Shown piece by piece: positions 1-10,040 of a DNA stretch of 64,000 bases. The position numbers and the translations under genes were made by a program. This stretch comes from Mycolicibacterium alvei (GTDB lineage: Bacteria; Actinomycetota; Actinomycetes; Mycobacteriales; Mycobacteriaceae): NCBI RefSeq assembly GCF_010727325.1, contig NZ_AP022565.1, forward strand, positions 2,604,001-2,668,000. Direction: 5' to 3'. The notes below the pieces were generated by a model that saw only the letters and a program-made list of their open reading frames with translations, ran no database searches and was not told where the DNA came from. Numbering within the stretch: the first letter of the stretch is position 1; each line of letters begins with the position of its first letter.

Positions 1-3000
1 CCCAGGTCTTCCAACCGCTCGTCTCGGTCATCGACGGCGAGCACGGCCTGTGGCGGGTCGGACGTGGTGCGGACGCCGGCGGTGACGGTGACGCTTCCGT
101 CTACATATGCCCAGCACATGTCGGACCCGGCCGCTTCAAACGGCGTTGATCCGTCCAGCGTCGCCAACGCCGCCGCGGTGACCTCGTCAACATCAGACTT
201 CACCCTGTTGTCACTGCGGACGAACAAGTACGGCATCCACTTGCTGAAGTGTCGCCAGGCGTCGATGTCGGGAGTCACCATGAACTCGAGCAGTTGCGAT
301 ACCGGGTCTTTGGCTTGCAGCCGAACCAAACCCGGTTGAACATGGAACCGGCTGGTGACGAAGCTAGTGGCCTTTTGATCGAACCAAGCCGGCTCGATCG
401 ACTCCCCAGATTTGAACCGCTGCAGATCCTCATGTCCGAAGACCCACACCAGATAGCCCGCGGCCCGCAATGCGGCACGTTTGTCGGCGTCGTCGGCGAC
501 GCGGTTGCGGTCTCCGGTCCCCGCGTGAAATGCGCGACCGTCGGCGAAGATCGCGACGCGGGGGATGTCCGGGTCGGCGGTCTGCAACACAAAGTCGGGT
601 TTCACGAAGTCCAGCGAAACCTGCGGTCGCAGTGACCATTTCCGCGCCTTGCTGCCCTGCAGGGTGATGGTGGCCGACGGACCGTAGGTTCCCGGCTTCT
701 CCACGACGGCGGCACCCATCAACTTGAGCCGCTCGATGAACGAGCAGTAGTAGTCGCGTTCCAGGAACGACTCGTCGCTGAGCGGCGTGCTGGGCGGTGC
801 CTGCTCGGTCACGTCGGCGGTCCAGGCATCCAGCTCGGGCGTGCCGTGGGCGCCGACCTCGAGGATGCCGTCGAGCAGATTCAACGCGGTCAGCCGTGAC
901 ACCTTGTCCATCTCGTAAGGCGCAGCGAACGGCAGCAGGCAGCGGTGGCAGGCCAGCCGATCCTCGTCCCGGCACGGGCATTCCCGCAGAATCTGCCGGG
1001 CCGCCGCCAGCACCGCGAAAACCTTGGTGTGGTCAGCGAATTCGGCGAGGTATCCGGTCCCGCCGGGAACCGTGTCGTGGATCAGCAGCGCGCGTCGGTC
1101 GGGCGCCCAGAGCGCATCGCTGATGGTGGCGACGTCGAGATGCTCGGGTGATCCGCCGATCACCTCGCGCAGGCCGAGCAGGATCGCGGCGGCCAGGCTG
1201 GGGTGGGCGAAGTTGTCGTACTCCATCTGCGGAGGCAGGTGTAGCAGCACGCCCTGAGTGCGTAGTCGTCGCGCCAGCGCGATGTCACGGACGTCCTCGG
1301 CCGCCGAGCCCCGCAGGCGACACCAGGTGCGGTGCTCGTATCGACTGTTGCGCCCGGCCTCCCGGTCGAGTTGCCCACACGACGCGCAGACCCGGAACAG
1401 GCCGCTGGCCGATTCCTGCCCGGCAATCATCCGAGTCTTGCCCTTGGACGCCCGCCCGCCGAGATTGATCCAACGAATATCCAAGCGCCGCAGGTATTCC
1501 GCACCGAACGACGAGCTGGAGCGGAACCAGGTGCGCCCCACCTGGGTGGGGTCGACGTCGGCGGCGGTCACCACGGTGAACGGTTCCTGTGCGCGGTTGT
1601 CGCGCAGGTCGTTAATGGTGGCCTCATCCCGGCGCACTTCCGCCGAAACGCGGGTCATCTCGACGACCGACAGGTGCTGACTCACGTCGGCGATGCCTGA
1701 GCTGTGGCAGCGCGGGCAGCTCGACACGGGATCAGGTCCCGCAGCGGACGCGCTGCTGCGCACCCACCCGCACTGTGGGCAGACTTGCCAGTCGTGGATG
1801 TTGGATTCACCGGTGCCCAGGTCGACCGCGTCGATGGTGACCGCGAGGCCTTGGGCGTAGAAGGTGGCGCCCGGCGCGAGCTCGGTGAGCGCAACCCGGG
1901 AGCCGCGTTGATAGCTGAGTTGCTCGCCCATGTAGTCGTTGCTGTCCGGGTCGATCCAGGTCACGCCGACATCCAGGGTCACCGCGTCGTCGAGGAGCGT
2001 GTAGTTGGGCAGCACGCCGTAGCGTTCGAGCACCGAGATCCAGTAGTCGCGAGTCAGCGAGGTGATCTGGGCGCCAAGCAGTTTGCGTGAACCCTTGGCG
2101 ATCTTGAAGGCCCGACGGTCGTCGTCGGTGGCGGCCGGGGAGGTGGCCCGGCGTTCGAACTCGGGAAGATCCGCGTCGACGGTAGCCTGCCGTTCGGTGA
2201 GTTCTTTGAGGTCGAGTTGCCATTGGTAGGCCGCGGCCATCAGGCGCTGGGTGAGGCCACTGGGTCCGCCCTGCGGTGGCGCGCTCGCCCAGGATCGCAG
2301 GGCGTCGACGGCATCGGAGCTGAGATGTTCCCCGAACTGGGCCAGGAAGCGGTCCAGCAGCGCGTCGGCGTCGGTGGCGGCGGTCTCCATCAACCGAGCC
2401 AGCCAGCTGTCCGCCCCGTTGTCTCCGAGCACCGACCGTGCATCCTTGGGCGCCGCCAGCTGCGGGTCACGGGCGAACTGGTCGACGATGTGCGCAATGT
2501 ACTGGCGTTGCAGGATCTCCTCGGCGCTGAGGAACGTCGCCGGCGGGCGTACATCCCCCTGGATCACCGACAGCGGCTCGAACAGCTTGGGCAGATGTTC
2601 GCCACGGCCGCGAACGTAGGCCAGCACCAACGAGTTTCCGGTGAGCCGGCCGGCGCGCCCCACACGCTGCAGGTAGGACGACACCGATCGGGGCAGCGAC
2701 CCGAGCATGACGGTGGACAGGTCACCGATGTCGATGCCCATCTCCAGGGTCGGGGTCGCGACGAGCACGTTGGGTGCTTGCGGGTCGGTACCGCCGCGTT
2801 TGAAGGCAGTCTCATATTCGAGGCGGGTCTTGGTCGGCAGCAGGCCGGTGTGTTCCCGTGCGACGACACGTTTCATCTCCGTGGAGTCGTAGAGACGCCG
2901 GTAGAAGTTGTCGGTCTTCGCGCTACGACGCAGCCGCCCGGGGCAGCGGATCAACGTGCAGGGTGCCCCGTCCAGTTCGTCGACGGTGGTGGCACTGCCC

Positions 3001-5993
3001 GGCACCGGGGTTTGGCAGATGTCACAGGCCAGCAGGTGCCGCGCGTCGACGAGCGCTTCCAGCGTAGGAGCGCTGACCTGGACGGTGGCCGGCGACAATC
3101 CGTAGACGGTGGAGCCGGTCTCGGTGGTGATGGTGGACAGCAGCATCTGCTCGGCGAGTTCGGCGAACAGCGCCTTGGCCAGGAAGGTGCCGTCGTGGGG
3201 GCTGACGTCCAGGCATCGCGACGTCCATTGCGCGTACCAGGAAGACGGGGCCGTGATCGGGTCGAATCCCTCTGGCAGGGCACCGGTTCCGGACTTGAGG
3301 GCCGGAAAGGCCGGGGCGGGGCGACCTTTCGGGAAGGCTGGCATGCCCTGTCCGCGTGGGCGCCCACCCCACACGTGGTAGCGGTTGGCGTTCTTCTCGA
3401 GGTAAGGCCGCAGCCAGTCGTGGTGAATGGCGCCGCGGGTACGGATCCGTTCGACCGTGCCCCGCACCCACTGGGCCAGTGCTGCATCGGAGACCCCGGT
3501 CAACGGAAACTGGGCGGGGTCGGCCTTGTCGAGGGCACGCTTCCCGATGATCGGTGCCTTGTGTGCGGCCCCCAGGTAGACCTCGGCGGCGACGCTGCCG
3601 GTGAGTTCCAGGGTGCGGCCGGTGCGGGACTGCAAACCGAATTCGAGGTCGACGTCGAACCGCAGCCGGCGCTTGGCCTTGTTTTCCGCCGCCCGCCGCG
3701 AGTTGGGATGCACGTCGGGCTTCCAGAACGCCACGAACTCGTCGCGGTCAACGATGTCCGGCGGCAGCAGCTGGTAGCGCAGCATCGGATCGTTTCCGGC
3801 TCGGTCGATGACGGCTCGGGCGAGCTCGTCGAGGTCGAGTTCGGCGTCACCGAGCGCTCCGCGCAGCGCCGTGCGCAGGCTGAGGCTGTGGGAGCGTGCC
3901 TGCACGAAGCCTGCGCGGTGCGCGGCGTCCTGCACGCTGTCGGTGAACATCAACGCCTTCTTCTCGGCGGCGTCGAGATCCTTGTCGCCGAACAGGTTCG
4001 ACAGGGTCACCGACAGCTGAGTGGCCACCGCGCTGCCGAGGAACCGGATGCCGTCGGCGGCTCCGCAGGCCGGGCAGACGTCGTTCTTGGATTGCTCGTC
4101 GGCGTCGGGCCCGATCAGGGTGAGCACCGGCAGCACCCGGCCGTCGACAACATCCGGGCTCTGCGGGTCCGGTGTGGCATCGAGGAGTTCACGCTGGTCG
4201 AGGTGGAACCACCGCAGACCGTGGACCTTGTCGGCGACCTGCGCTTCGGCGGGCGCCGAGATGAGCGCACGGAATCGGGAGGCGCCGGCGGCGTGGTCGG
4301 CGCGGATTGCCTCGTCGGTGACGTCGAGGGCGCTTCCGGTCGGTGCCAGCCGTGCACCCCAGCCCGAGCGTCCGCAGTGCCGGCAGTACACCGCGGGCAG
4401 ATACAGCTCGTCGTCGACGGAGGTCCCGTCGTCGGACCAGCGGTATTCGGTGGCGGCCCGCACGGCGCGGTCGACACGGCTGAGTTCCCGGATCCACAGG
4501 TGCACATCGACCCCGAGCGCCGCCCGGCCGGTCTCGGCCCGGACGTGCGAGAGCATCGCAACAACGAACTCCAGGAACCGAATACGGATGTCGCGGGTGC
4601 GGGTGGCATCGCGATCGACGGGGACCGCCGGAAACACCTGCTCGGCCAGGTCGGGCAGCGACACCGCGTCGACGGCGTTCTCCAACACCGCCTGGATGAA
4701 GCGGTGCCGCTTGAGCTGATCGAGCATCTCCTCGGCGTCCAGGTCCGACGCAGTGGCGGGATCACCTGCATGTCCTGACTTCTCAAAGAGGTCAGATTGG
4801 ACGGGCTGCTCGAAAAGTTCAGACTGGGTGGGCTTCGCAAAGCGATCAGATTGGAACATCGTCTCGAAGAGCTCGGCGAATACCGCAGTGGCGATGGCAT
4901 GGTTGTCGCCGTCGCCTCGATCGAGGGCGGTGATCCGGTCGAGCGCGTCGGGCAGCGCCGGTTCGATCGGCTTCCAGGCATGGTCGTGGCTGCCCAATCG
5001 GGCTTTGCGCCATTCGCCGGGGTTCAGCCGGGTTTCCTCGATCACTGCGTCGGCGCCGAACGGTTCCCCGAACACGGTGTACGCGAAATCGAGCATGGCG
5101 GCTGGGGCGGAACGTGAGCCCAGGGTCGCCGACGTCGCGACCGGGGTCACCTTGCCGAGCGGACGGGCACGGTCGCCGTCGGTGACCCGCGACGTGGCAG
5201 TCCAGTGAGCTTTGAGGGTGAGACCAAGCCGACGCAGCAGCATCGCGACATCGGTGCCCTGCGCGCCGTCGTAGGTGTGGAATTCATCGAGCACCAGGTA
5301 TTGCAGCGATTCGGCTGACAACTGCCACATATCGGCGCGGTCGGGGCGCAACAGCATATGGTCGAGCATCTTGTAGTTGGTGAGCAGGATGTCGGGCGGC
5401 GAGTCGTGCATGAGGGAGCGATCCGTGATCAAGCCGTCCGCCGAAACCCGAGTGCGCCCACCGCCGCTCTGCTCACCGGTGTAAATACCCGCAGTGACTG
5501 CGCCAAGGGCTGGATCCCCGGAGATCAGCTTGGCCAGTCGCTCGGCCTGATCGTTGGCGAGCGCGTTCATCGGGTACAGGATCAGCGCCTTCATCCCGGT
5601 GACACCGGACTTCTTGGCGCGCAACACGTGATCGAGGATCGGGTACAGGAAAGCCTCGGTCTTGCCCGACCCGGTGCCGGTGGTGACCAACGTGGGCTGC
5701 GGCCGTTCCTGGTGATGGGTGGAGAGCCGCTCGAACGCCCGCGCCTGATGCCCGTACGGTGTGAAATCGGCTGGCCACCAATCCAGGTCGTCACGCCAGT
5801 CGTCACTGGCCGGGGCGAACGGCAGCCGCAGCCGCACATACGGCCCCTTGAACATCCCGTTGACGGGATCACCGATGAAGTCGGTCAGAACCGCCTGGGC
5901 GTCGGGGTCGGTCAACGCGAATGTCGTTGCCAGGTAATCGGTCAAGCCCTCCCGCAAGTGTGTCGCTTGCAGGGTAGGAAGTAGTGCGCCCAT
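1..5993 (-). CDS. Giant DUF1998/MZB SF2 helicase with nuclease-like C-terminus (3' end outside window)
   Basis: The reading frame is open from ATG at 5993 to the window edge, giving at least 1997 residues with no stop. Walker A TGTGSGKT lies at residues 105-112 and a DEFH box near 235. A second RecA-like lobe ends with an LQRVGRAGR motif. A cysteine cluster CPCR...CHRC near 1670-1690 fits the MZB zinc site of MrfA/DUF1998 helicases. Around 1795-1850 come KPDFVL, DGRAFH and a following D-K helix, resembling a Vsr/PD-(D/E)XK fold. Size and order resemble DruE of Druantia, but no other Druantia gene is visible, so no symbol is given. The start overlaps the stop of the 81-residue gene upstream as TGATG, so it is probably the last gene of the long defence operon. 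Likely role is DNA unwinding, and perhaps cleavage, of foreign DNA (inference). Confidence 0.85.
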   Translation of the reverse strand, partial: MGALLPTLQATHLREGLTDYLATTFALTDPDAQAVLTDFIGDPVNGMFKGPYVRLRLPFAPASDDWRDDLDWWPADFTPYGHQARAFERLSTHHQERPQPTLVTTGTGSGKTEAFLYPILDHVLRAKKSGVTGMKALILYPMNALANDQAERLAKLISGDPALGAVTAGIYTGEQSGGGRTRVSADGLITDRSLMHDSPPDILLTNYKMLDHMLLRPDRADMWQLSAESLQYLVLDEFHTYDGAQGTDVAMLLRRLGLTLKAHWTATSRVTDGDRARPLGKVTPVATSATLGSRSAPAAMLDFAYTVFGEPFGADAVIEETRLNPGEWRKARLGSHDHAWKPIEPALPDALDRITALDRGDGDNHAIATAVFAELFETMFQSDRFAKPTQSELFEQPVQSDLFEKSGHAGDPATASDLDAEEMLDQLKRHRFIQAVLENAVDAVSLPDLAEQVFPAVPVDRDATRTRDIRIRFLEFVVAMLSHVRAETGRAALGVDVHLWIRELSRVDRAVRAATEYRWSDDGTSVDDELYLPAVYCRHCGRSGWGARLAPTGSALDVTDEAIRADHAAGASRFRALISAPAEAQVADKVHGLRWFHLDQRELLDATPDPQSPDVVDGRVLPVLTLIGPDADEQSKNDVCPACGAADGIRFLGSAVATQLSVTLSNLFGDKDLDAAEKKALMFTDSVQDAAHRAGFVQARSHSLSLRTALRGALGDAELDLDELARAVIDRAGNDPMLRYQLLPPDIVDRDEFVAFWKPDVHPNSRRAAENKAKRRLRFDVDLEFGLQSRTGRTLELTGSVAAEVYLGAAHKAPIIGKRALDKADPAQFPLTGVSDAALAQWVRGTVERIRTRGAIHHDWLRPYLEKNANRYHVWGGRPRGQGMPAFPKGRPAPAFPALKSGTGALPEGFDPITAPSSWYAQWTSRCLDVSPHDGTFLAKALFAELAEQMLLSTITTETGSTVYGLSPATVQVSAPTLEALVDARHLLACDICQTPVPGSATTVDELDGAPCTLIRCPGRLRRSAKTDNFYRRLYDSTEMKRVVAREHTGLLPTKTRLEYETAFKRGGTDPQAPNVLVATPTLEMGIDIGDLSTVMLGSLPRSVSSYLQRVGRAGRLTGNSLVLAYVRGRGEHLPKLFEPLSVIQGDVRPPATFLSAEEILQRQYIAHIVDQFARDPQLAAPKDARSVLGDNGADSWLARLMETAATDADALLDRFLAQFGEHLSSDAVDALRSWASAPPQGGPSGLTQRLMAAAYQWQLDLKELTERQATVDADLPEFERRATSPAATDDDRRAFKIAKGSRKLLGAQITSLTRDYWISVLERYGVLPNYTLLDDAVTLDVGVTWIDPDSNDYMGEQLSYQRGSRVALTELAPGATFYAQGLAVTIDAVDLGTGESNIHDWQVCPQCGWVRSSASAAGPDPVSSCPRCHSSGIADVSQHLSVVEMTRVSAEVRRDEATINDLRDNRAQEPFTVVTAADVDPTQVGRTWFRSSSSFGAEYLRRLDIRWINLGGRASKGKTRMIAGQESASGLFRVCASCGQLDREAGRNSRYEHRTWCRLRGSAAEDVRDIALARRLRTQGVLLHLPPQMEYDNFAHPSLAAAILLGLREVIGGSPEHLDVATISDALWAPDRRALLIHDTVPGGTGYLAEFADHTKVFAVLAAARQILRECPCRDEDRLACHRCLLPFAAPYEMDKVSRLTALNLLDGILEVGAHGTPELDAWTADVTEQAPPSTPLSDESFLERDYYCSFIERLKLMGAAVVEKPGTYGPSATITLQGSKARKWSLRPQVSLDFVKPDFVLQTADPDIPRVAIFADGRAFHAGTGDRNRVADDADKRAALRAAGYLVWVFGHEDLQRFKSGESIEPAWFDQKATSFVTSRFHVQPGLVRLQAKDPVSQLLEFMVTPDIDAWRHFSKWMPYLFVRSDNRVKSDVDEVTAAALATLDGSTPFEAAGSDMCWAYVDGSVTVTAGVRTTSDPPQAVLAVDDRDERLEDL

Positions 5994-6238
5994 CAGATTG
6001 CCTCCGTCTGCGCGCTCAAGCACTGGTGACCACGCCTATGTTTCCAAACGACGTTGTTCGTGTCATGGCAATGTGCAGGCGCGGCGCCCGATCTGATTCG
6101 CGCCAGGTCGTTCTCGGCGCGAGGTTCTCCAGACGTGTCACTTCGTGCACTGATATGCACTCTCTGGCCAGATTGTTGCTGCGCCCACGAGCCGAGTGCG
6201 TCGAGCGCTGGCACGAGCTTCGGATGCTTAATCGTCAT
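5993..6238 (-). CDS. Small 81-residue unknown protein coupled to gajB and the giant helicase
   Basis: The ATG at 6238 lies inside the last codons of gajB (11-base overlap), and the TGA shares a base with the ATG of the next gene (TGATG). Double coupling is the main evidence that this is a gene and not chance. The protein begins MTIKHPKLVPALDALG and is hydrophilic, with no membrane segment. It contains three histidines and two cysteines near the C-terminus but no motif I recognise. A TTG two codons upstream is an alternative start. It could be a regulator or bridging subunit; this is unproven. Confidence 0.5.
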   Translation of the reverse strand: MTIKHPKLVPALDALGSWAQQQSGQRVHISARSDTSGEPRAENDLARIRSGAAPAHCHDTNNVVWKHRRGHQCLSAQTEAI

Positions 6239-7889
6239 GAGCAAAATTCAGTAACTTGTCGTATGCCACTCGCTTCTCTGGCCATTGCCATGCCGGTATC
6301 TCAGCCGGTCGATCCCGATGAGCGGCGTAGGTCAGCACTAGGTGATGTTTCGCACGCGATATTGCGACGAAGAACTCGGACATGGCGACGGTGGGATCGC
6401 CCCGGAACAGTTGTCGGTCCACACCAAGGACGACGACCTTTTCAAACTCCAGGCCTTTGCATTTGTGGATGGTGAGGAATCGTATTGCCTCTTCATCCGA
6501 CAGACGCCGGAGGGCCTGGACTGGGTCACCGTCCAGCGTTAACTCGCGTCCGAATGCGTCGAGTGCTTGCTGGATCAGTTCGTCTAGATACGTGCCATGC
6601 TGGTACCCGGGAGACAATGCGGTGAGCACCGGTCGCGACACCATCTCCAGGAATTCGTTGACGAGCGTTCGCCAAGCTCCGATCTCGGCTAATTCGAAGT
6701 CGGGACTGCGCACTTCTGCTCGCGCTTTAAGGAGCATTCGCTTCATGCGGCTGTCGAAACGAGCGGCCTCTTCCTCGGAACTGCTGGCACGGTTAGCGAT
6801 TCGCATCACTTCGGTGTAGGCGTCGGGTTGCCTGTCGTCGGCGATGACGCGAATAAAATTGAGAACGAGCGCGGATGCTGGTTCGGCCACCAGGTCCTGA
6901 CTCTCTTGCTCATTACGGAACGGGATGCCGCACTCGGTCAGTTCGCGGCCGAGCACGGCTGCGACCAGGTGAGGTTGCTGGCGCACCAGGACAGCGATCT
7001 CTGTCGGCGCGACTCCAGCTTGGAGCCAGTCTTCGATGTAGCCCGACACCGACTCGGCTTCCTCAGCCTCATTGTCGAAGTTGCGCCTGTCGATGATGCC
7101 ATCACCACCGATAAGCTGCTCGGCGGGACTGACCGCTCCGGGGTCCATTTCTGCGATCATCCGATTCTGCATCCGCCTTAATCGCGGGGCGGAGCGGAAG
7201 TTCTGATACAGGGGGAGCGGAAGTGCCGAAAAGTCTTCCGCAAACGTCTGTAGCACTCCGTCCAGGGCGCCAGCCCACACCATAATCCGCTGTTTCGTAT
7301 CGCCGACGGCCGTCAAGACTTGCGACGCCTGACCGAACGCCAGTTTGATCATCTCGTACTGCGGTTTCGTACAGTCCTGAAACTCATCGAGAAACACATG
7401 GCTGAAGGTTTGGCGGGTTCCTCCAACGGCGTACGCGTTGGATTCGAGAATTTCCAATGCCAGAGGCACCAGGTCGTTGAAGGTTATTTGCTCACGCGCT
7501 ATACGAGTAGTGAAGTCGACGCGGTAGTCCGGATCGAGAGCGTTCTGCCCCGTCAAAGCTTGTCGGAAGTTGTCGATCAGTCGTTTGGCGAAAGCGTGGA
7601 AAGTGAAGCTGTCGAACCTCGCCGCCAGGTGAGCTCCAGAACGGCTGCGAACTCGGTCCCTCAGGTTTCGAGCCGCGTCGACTTTGACACTCAGGGCCAA
7701 GATTCGGCGCGGATAGTTACATTGACCCGTGCGGAGCAGAAAATCCGCCCGCTGAGCCAACAACTCGGTCTTTCCCGCACCCGGCCCCGCAGCGACCACC
7801 ACGTTCTGGTCCGCCATCGTCGCAGCCTTCAAGGCGTTTGGTTCGAGGATGAAACCGTCGATGGGTTGCCACTGGTCGGGGAGAATCAT
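6228..7889 (-). CDS. gajB: Gabija protein GajB, UvrD-like SF1A helicase
   Basis: 553 residues. Walker A AAGPGAGKTELL lies near residues 33-44, followed by SVKVDAARNLRDRV (motif Ia region). The Walker B box is FLDEFQDC, a GDTKQRI motif III follows, and FLTIHKCKGLEFEKVVVLG with a final VAISRAKHHLVLTYA gives motifs V and VI. It is a little longer than the roughly 490-residue Bacillus GajB. The start ATG overlaps the GajA stop by 4 bases (ATGA), the usual gajA-gajB arrangement. In Gabija, GajB is an ATPase/helicase-like partner that senses DNA ends and forms a complex with the GajA nuclease. The gene looks less G+C rich than the DISARM genes around it, consistent with separate acquisition. Confidence 0.88.
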   Translation of the reverse strand: MILPDQWQPIDGFILEPNALKAATMADQNVVVAAGPGAGKTELLAQRADFLLRTGQCNYPRRILALSVKVDAARNLRDRVRSRSGAHLAARFDSFTFHAFAKRLIDNFRQALTGQNALDPDYRVDFTTRIAREQITFNDLVPLALEILESNAYAVGGTRQTFSHVFLDEFQDCTKPQYEMIKLAFGQASQVLTAVGDTKQRIMVWAGALDGVLQTFAEDFSALPLPLYQNFRSAPRLRRMQNRMIAEMDPGAVSPAEQLIGGDGIIDRRNFDNEAEEAESVSGYIEDWLQAGVAPTEIAVLVRQQPHLVAAVLGRELTECGIPFRNEQESQDLVAEPASALVLNFIRVIADDRQPDAYTEVMRIANRASSSEEEAARFDSRMKRMLLKARAEVRSPDFELAEIGAWRTLVNEFLEMVSRPVLTALSPGYQHGTYLDELIQQALDAFGRELTLDGDPVQALRRLSDEEAIRFLTIHKCKGLEFEKVVVLGVDRQLFRGDPTVAMSEFFVAISRAKHHLVLTYAAHRDRPAEIPAWQWPEKRVAYDKLLNFAHDD

Positions 7890-9874
7890 TCTGGAAGCCC
7901 GGCAAGTTTCTTGCGCACATCTGCGACCAAGCGACTCAACGTGCTCGGCAGGCCGTCCAGAAGCTGCTTGTCGCTTAGCTCCGCCAATGCAGTCAAGTGT
8001 GCCGCGGGTTTGCTACCCAGATCAAATTTCTGATGGTAATCATCAAACAATCGGAGAAGATTATCGGGCAGGCGTCCTTCGTTCACATGGCTTTTTCCGA
8101 GCACAGCCACGATCGCATCATCATCGGCCTCAGACGGCACGACCCCGTAAGCATCGGGATAGGCGGCCATCATCATCAGATCGAGATCGACTGGGTCGGA
8201 GAAGTAGACGCCATGCTCCTCAAGCACCGCAACGGGCCCGCGGCCCTCGTCAAAGTTCCGGTCCGGGTCGATGAAAGCCGGAAAGTCTTGATCGTCGTTC
8301 CACTTAGGAAGCTCGTCAACCTTTGCCTTCGCGAACGTGTCTGAGCGAACGGCATTGATCTGCTTCAGAGCGTTGCGCACTCGACCCCAGCCACCGTGAT
8401 AGCGACCAGCATCGAGGTCAAGCAAAGTGACGTGAGGAATCTGCAATTCGTTGAGTAAACGCCAAAAGTGGTTGACGTGCCGCCCGCCGAGCGGCACCAC
8501 CAGCACGGAAGCATCTTCCTCAGCGATGCCGGCAGCAGCCAAAAAACGTGGCAACACGACCTGCTCACTGTCGCCCTCGCCGAGCACGACGAATCGAGAG
8601 AAGTACAACTCTGGATAGGCCTGGACGGCTTCCCGTACGTACTTGGCGGCCATCTCGCCGTCCTCCGGTAGGACGATGCGCTTGACGATGGTCTCCCTCA
8701 CATCGTTCAATCGCAAGAATCGGATCGCGTCTGGATCCACGCGACGCAGCAGCGTTGGTGCGTGTGTCGCGATGAGTGACTGAACATCGCCCAAATCACA
8801 TGCAGCTCGCAGCTGACGGATGATTCGGCCGAGATACTGTGGCGAGAGGCTGTTTTCTGGCTCTTCCAGTGCAATGACCGTATGTACGGGCGGGCGCAAC
8901 CGGTCAGCATCCAACGTCGACTCCTCGCCGCTGAGCACTCGTCTGGCGAGAGCCTGCCAGGCAAGGACGAGCGAGATGTAGAGCAAAGACTTCTGACCGT
9001 CACTTAACCTCTCGAATGGCAGTGGCACAGTGTCATGCGAGGGCGAGAACGTCACAGTAATCTGACGCAGCACGCCCTCAAAATCACCTCGCCCGAATGC
9101 AATTGACGGATCCTTGAAGTACATGCCTCCGTGAAGCCCTTGCCATTCGTCTGTCAAACGCAAACCTATGCTGCCCACCGCAGCATTTCCTACAAGCGAG
9201 GTCGTGATTTGTGCTGAAAGATCACCAATATCTACCCGCTCTTTCGTCCAATCTGCAGCTCGCAAACACCGGCCGATTAGCGAGGCCGTCGTGTATGAGA
9301 TGTGGTCAGCTGGGTCGCGGCGCGCAGGCAGGTAGTGCACTTCAATATGTCCGCGATCGTAACGAGACATGTCGGCACGACGAGTTGGATTGCCGAATTC
9401 GTCTGTCTCCAATACATACTCAATCTTCTCGTCGATGAAGCCGTCGAGGGCGAGCGTCGCGGTCAGGCGTACACGGATCCGCGGCACCCCCTCTGCGCTA
9501 TCGATCGCCATGTGCGCGAAGTTTGGTGGGACCGATCCATGTTGTGCGCCGTCGCGGGTTTCCGGGAACTCGACATCCACCTCAAGCCAAAGGGTCTGCC
9601 CGTCGGCTCTAATATCGGCCGGCGACTTGTCGATTGGCACATGGAAGTCTTCGACACGAATTCTCCGTTGAGTCTGCGACGGGCCGAACATTCGCGAAAG
9701 CGCTTCCAGCACAGCGGTCTTGCCAGTACCGTTCGGCCCAAGTATATAGGTCATACCAGCGAGACCAATATCCGTCGACTTGGGACCAAAACATTGAAAG
9801 TTGCTGACCCGGAGCGTCGTTATTTTCACAGAAGTATCGCCGTCTTTCTTGAGGTACTGATGCCTACACTGCAT
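7886..9874 (-). CDS. gajA: Gabija protein GajA, OLD-family ATPase with TOPRIM nuclease
   Basis: 662 residues. An N-terminal ABC-type ATPase shows Walker A GPNGTGKTAVLEAL, signature LSDGQKSLLYISL and Walker B VIALEEPENSLSP. The C-terminal half carries the TOPRIM glutamate in VVLGEGDSEQVVLPRF and the acidic pair in TLLDLDAGR, so the nuclease centre looks intact. In known Gabija systems GajA nicks DNA and is released from inhibition when phage replication depletes nucleotides. The upstream ATG 9874 is used here; GTG at 9829 gives VKITTLRVSNFQCFG, which matches the usual OLD N-terminus better and may be the true start. It lies 166 bases after drmMI on the same strand. The sequence is visibly more A+T rich than its flanks. 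Confidence 0.88.
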   Translation of the reverse strand: MQCRHQYLKKDGDTSVKITTLRVSNFQCFGPKSTDIGLAGMTYILGPNGTGKTAVLEALSRMFGPSQTQRRIRVEDFHVPIDKSPADIRADGQTLWLEVDVEFPETRDGAQHGSVPPNFAHMAIDSAEGVPRIRVRLTATLALDGFIDEKIEYVLETDEFGNPTRRADMSRYDRGHIEVHYLPARRDPADHISYTTASLIGRCLRAADWTKERVDIGDLSAQITTSLVGNAAVGSIGLRLTDEWQGLHGGMYFKDPSIAFGRGDFEGVLRQITVTFSPSHDTVPLPFERLSDGQKSLLYISLVLAWQALARRVLSGEESTLDADRLRPPVHTVIALEEPENSLSPQYLGRIIRQLRAACDLGDVQSLIATHAPTLLRRVDPDAIRFLRLNDVRETIVKRIVLPEDGEMAAKYVREAVQAYPELYFSRFVVLGEGDSEQVVLPRFLAAAGIAEEDASVLVVPLGGRHVNHFWRLLNELQIPHVTLLDLDAGRYHGGWGRVRNALKQINAVRSDTFAKAKVDELPKWNDDQDFPAFIDPDRNFDEGRGPVAVLEEHGVYFSDPVDLDLMMMAAYPDAYGVVPSEADDDAIVAVLGKSHVNEGRLPDNLLRLFDDYHQKFDLGSKPAAHLTALAELSDKQLLDGLPSTLSRLVADVRKKLAGLPE

Positions 9875-10040
9875 GAAAGTTTCAATCCAACAGAACCCCC
9901 AACTGACGCGTCGGCAGCACAGGCACGGCAGTTAAGCGCCGGAGTTGCATCAACATCAGGGACACTGATCCTGTAAGCCCATCTGTCACTCAGGCCGGCC
10001 GCCAGTCGCAACATCGCGCGCAGCCGCGCAACTCTTTGAT

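Noticed and set aside
2217..4778. Plus-strand 853-codon open frame
   Set aside because: It lies antisense to the giant DUF1998 helicase, whose minus frame carries all helicase motifs; high G+C keeps the opposite frame open. The translation has no family features.
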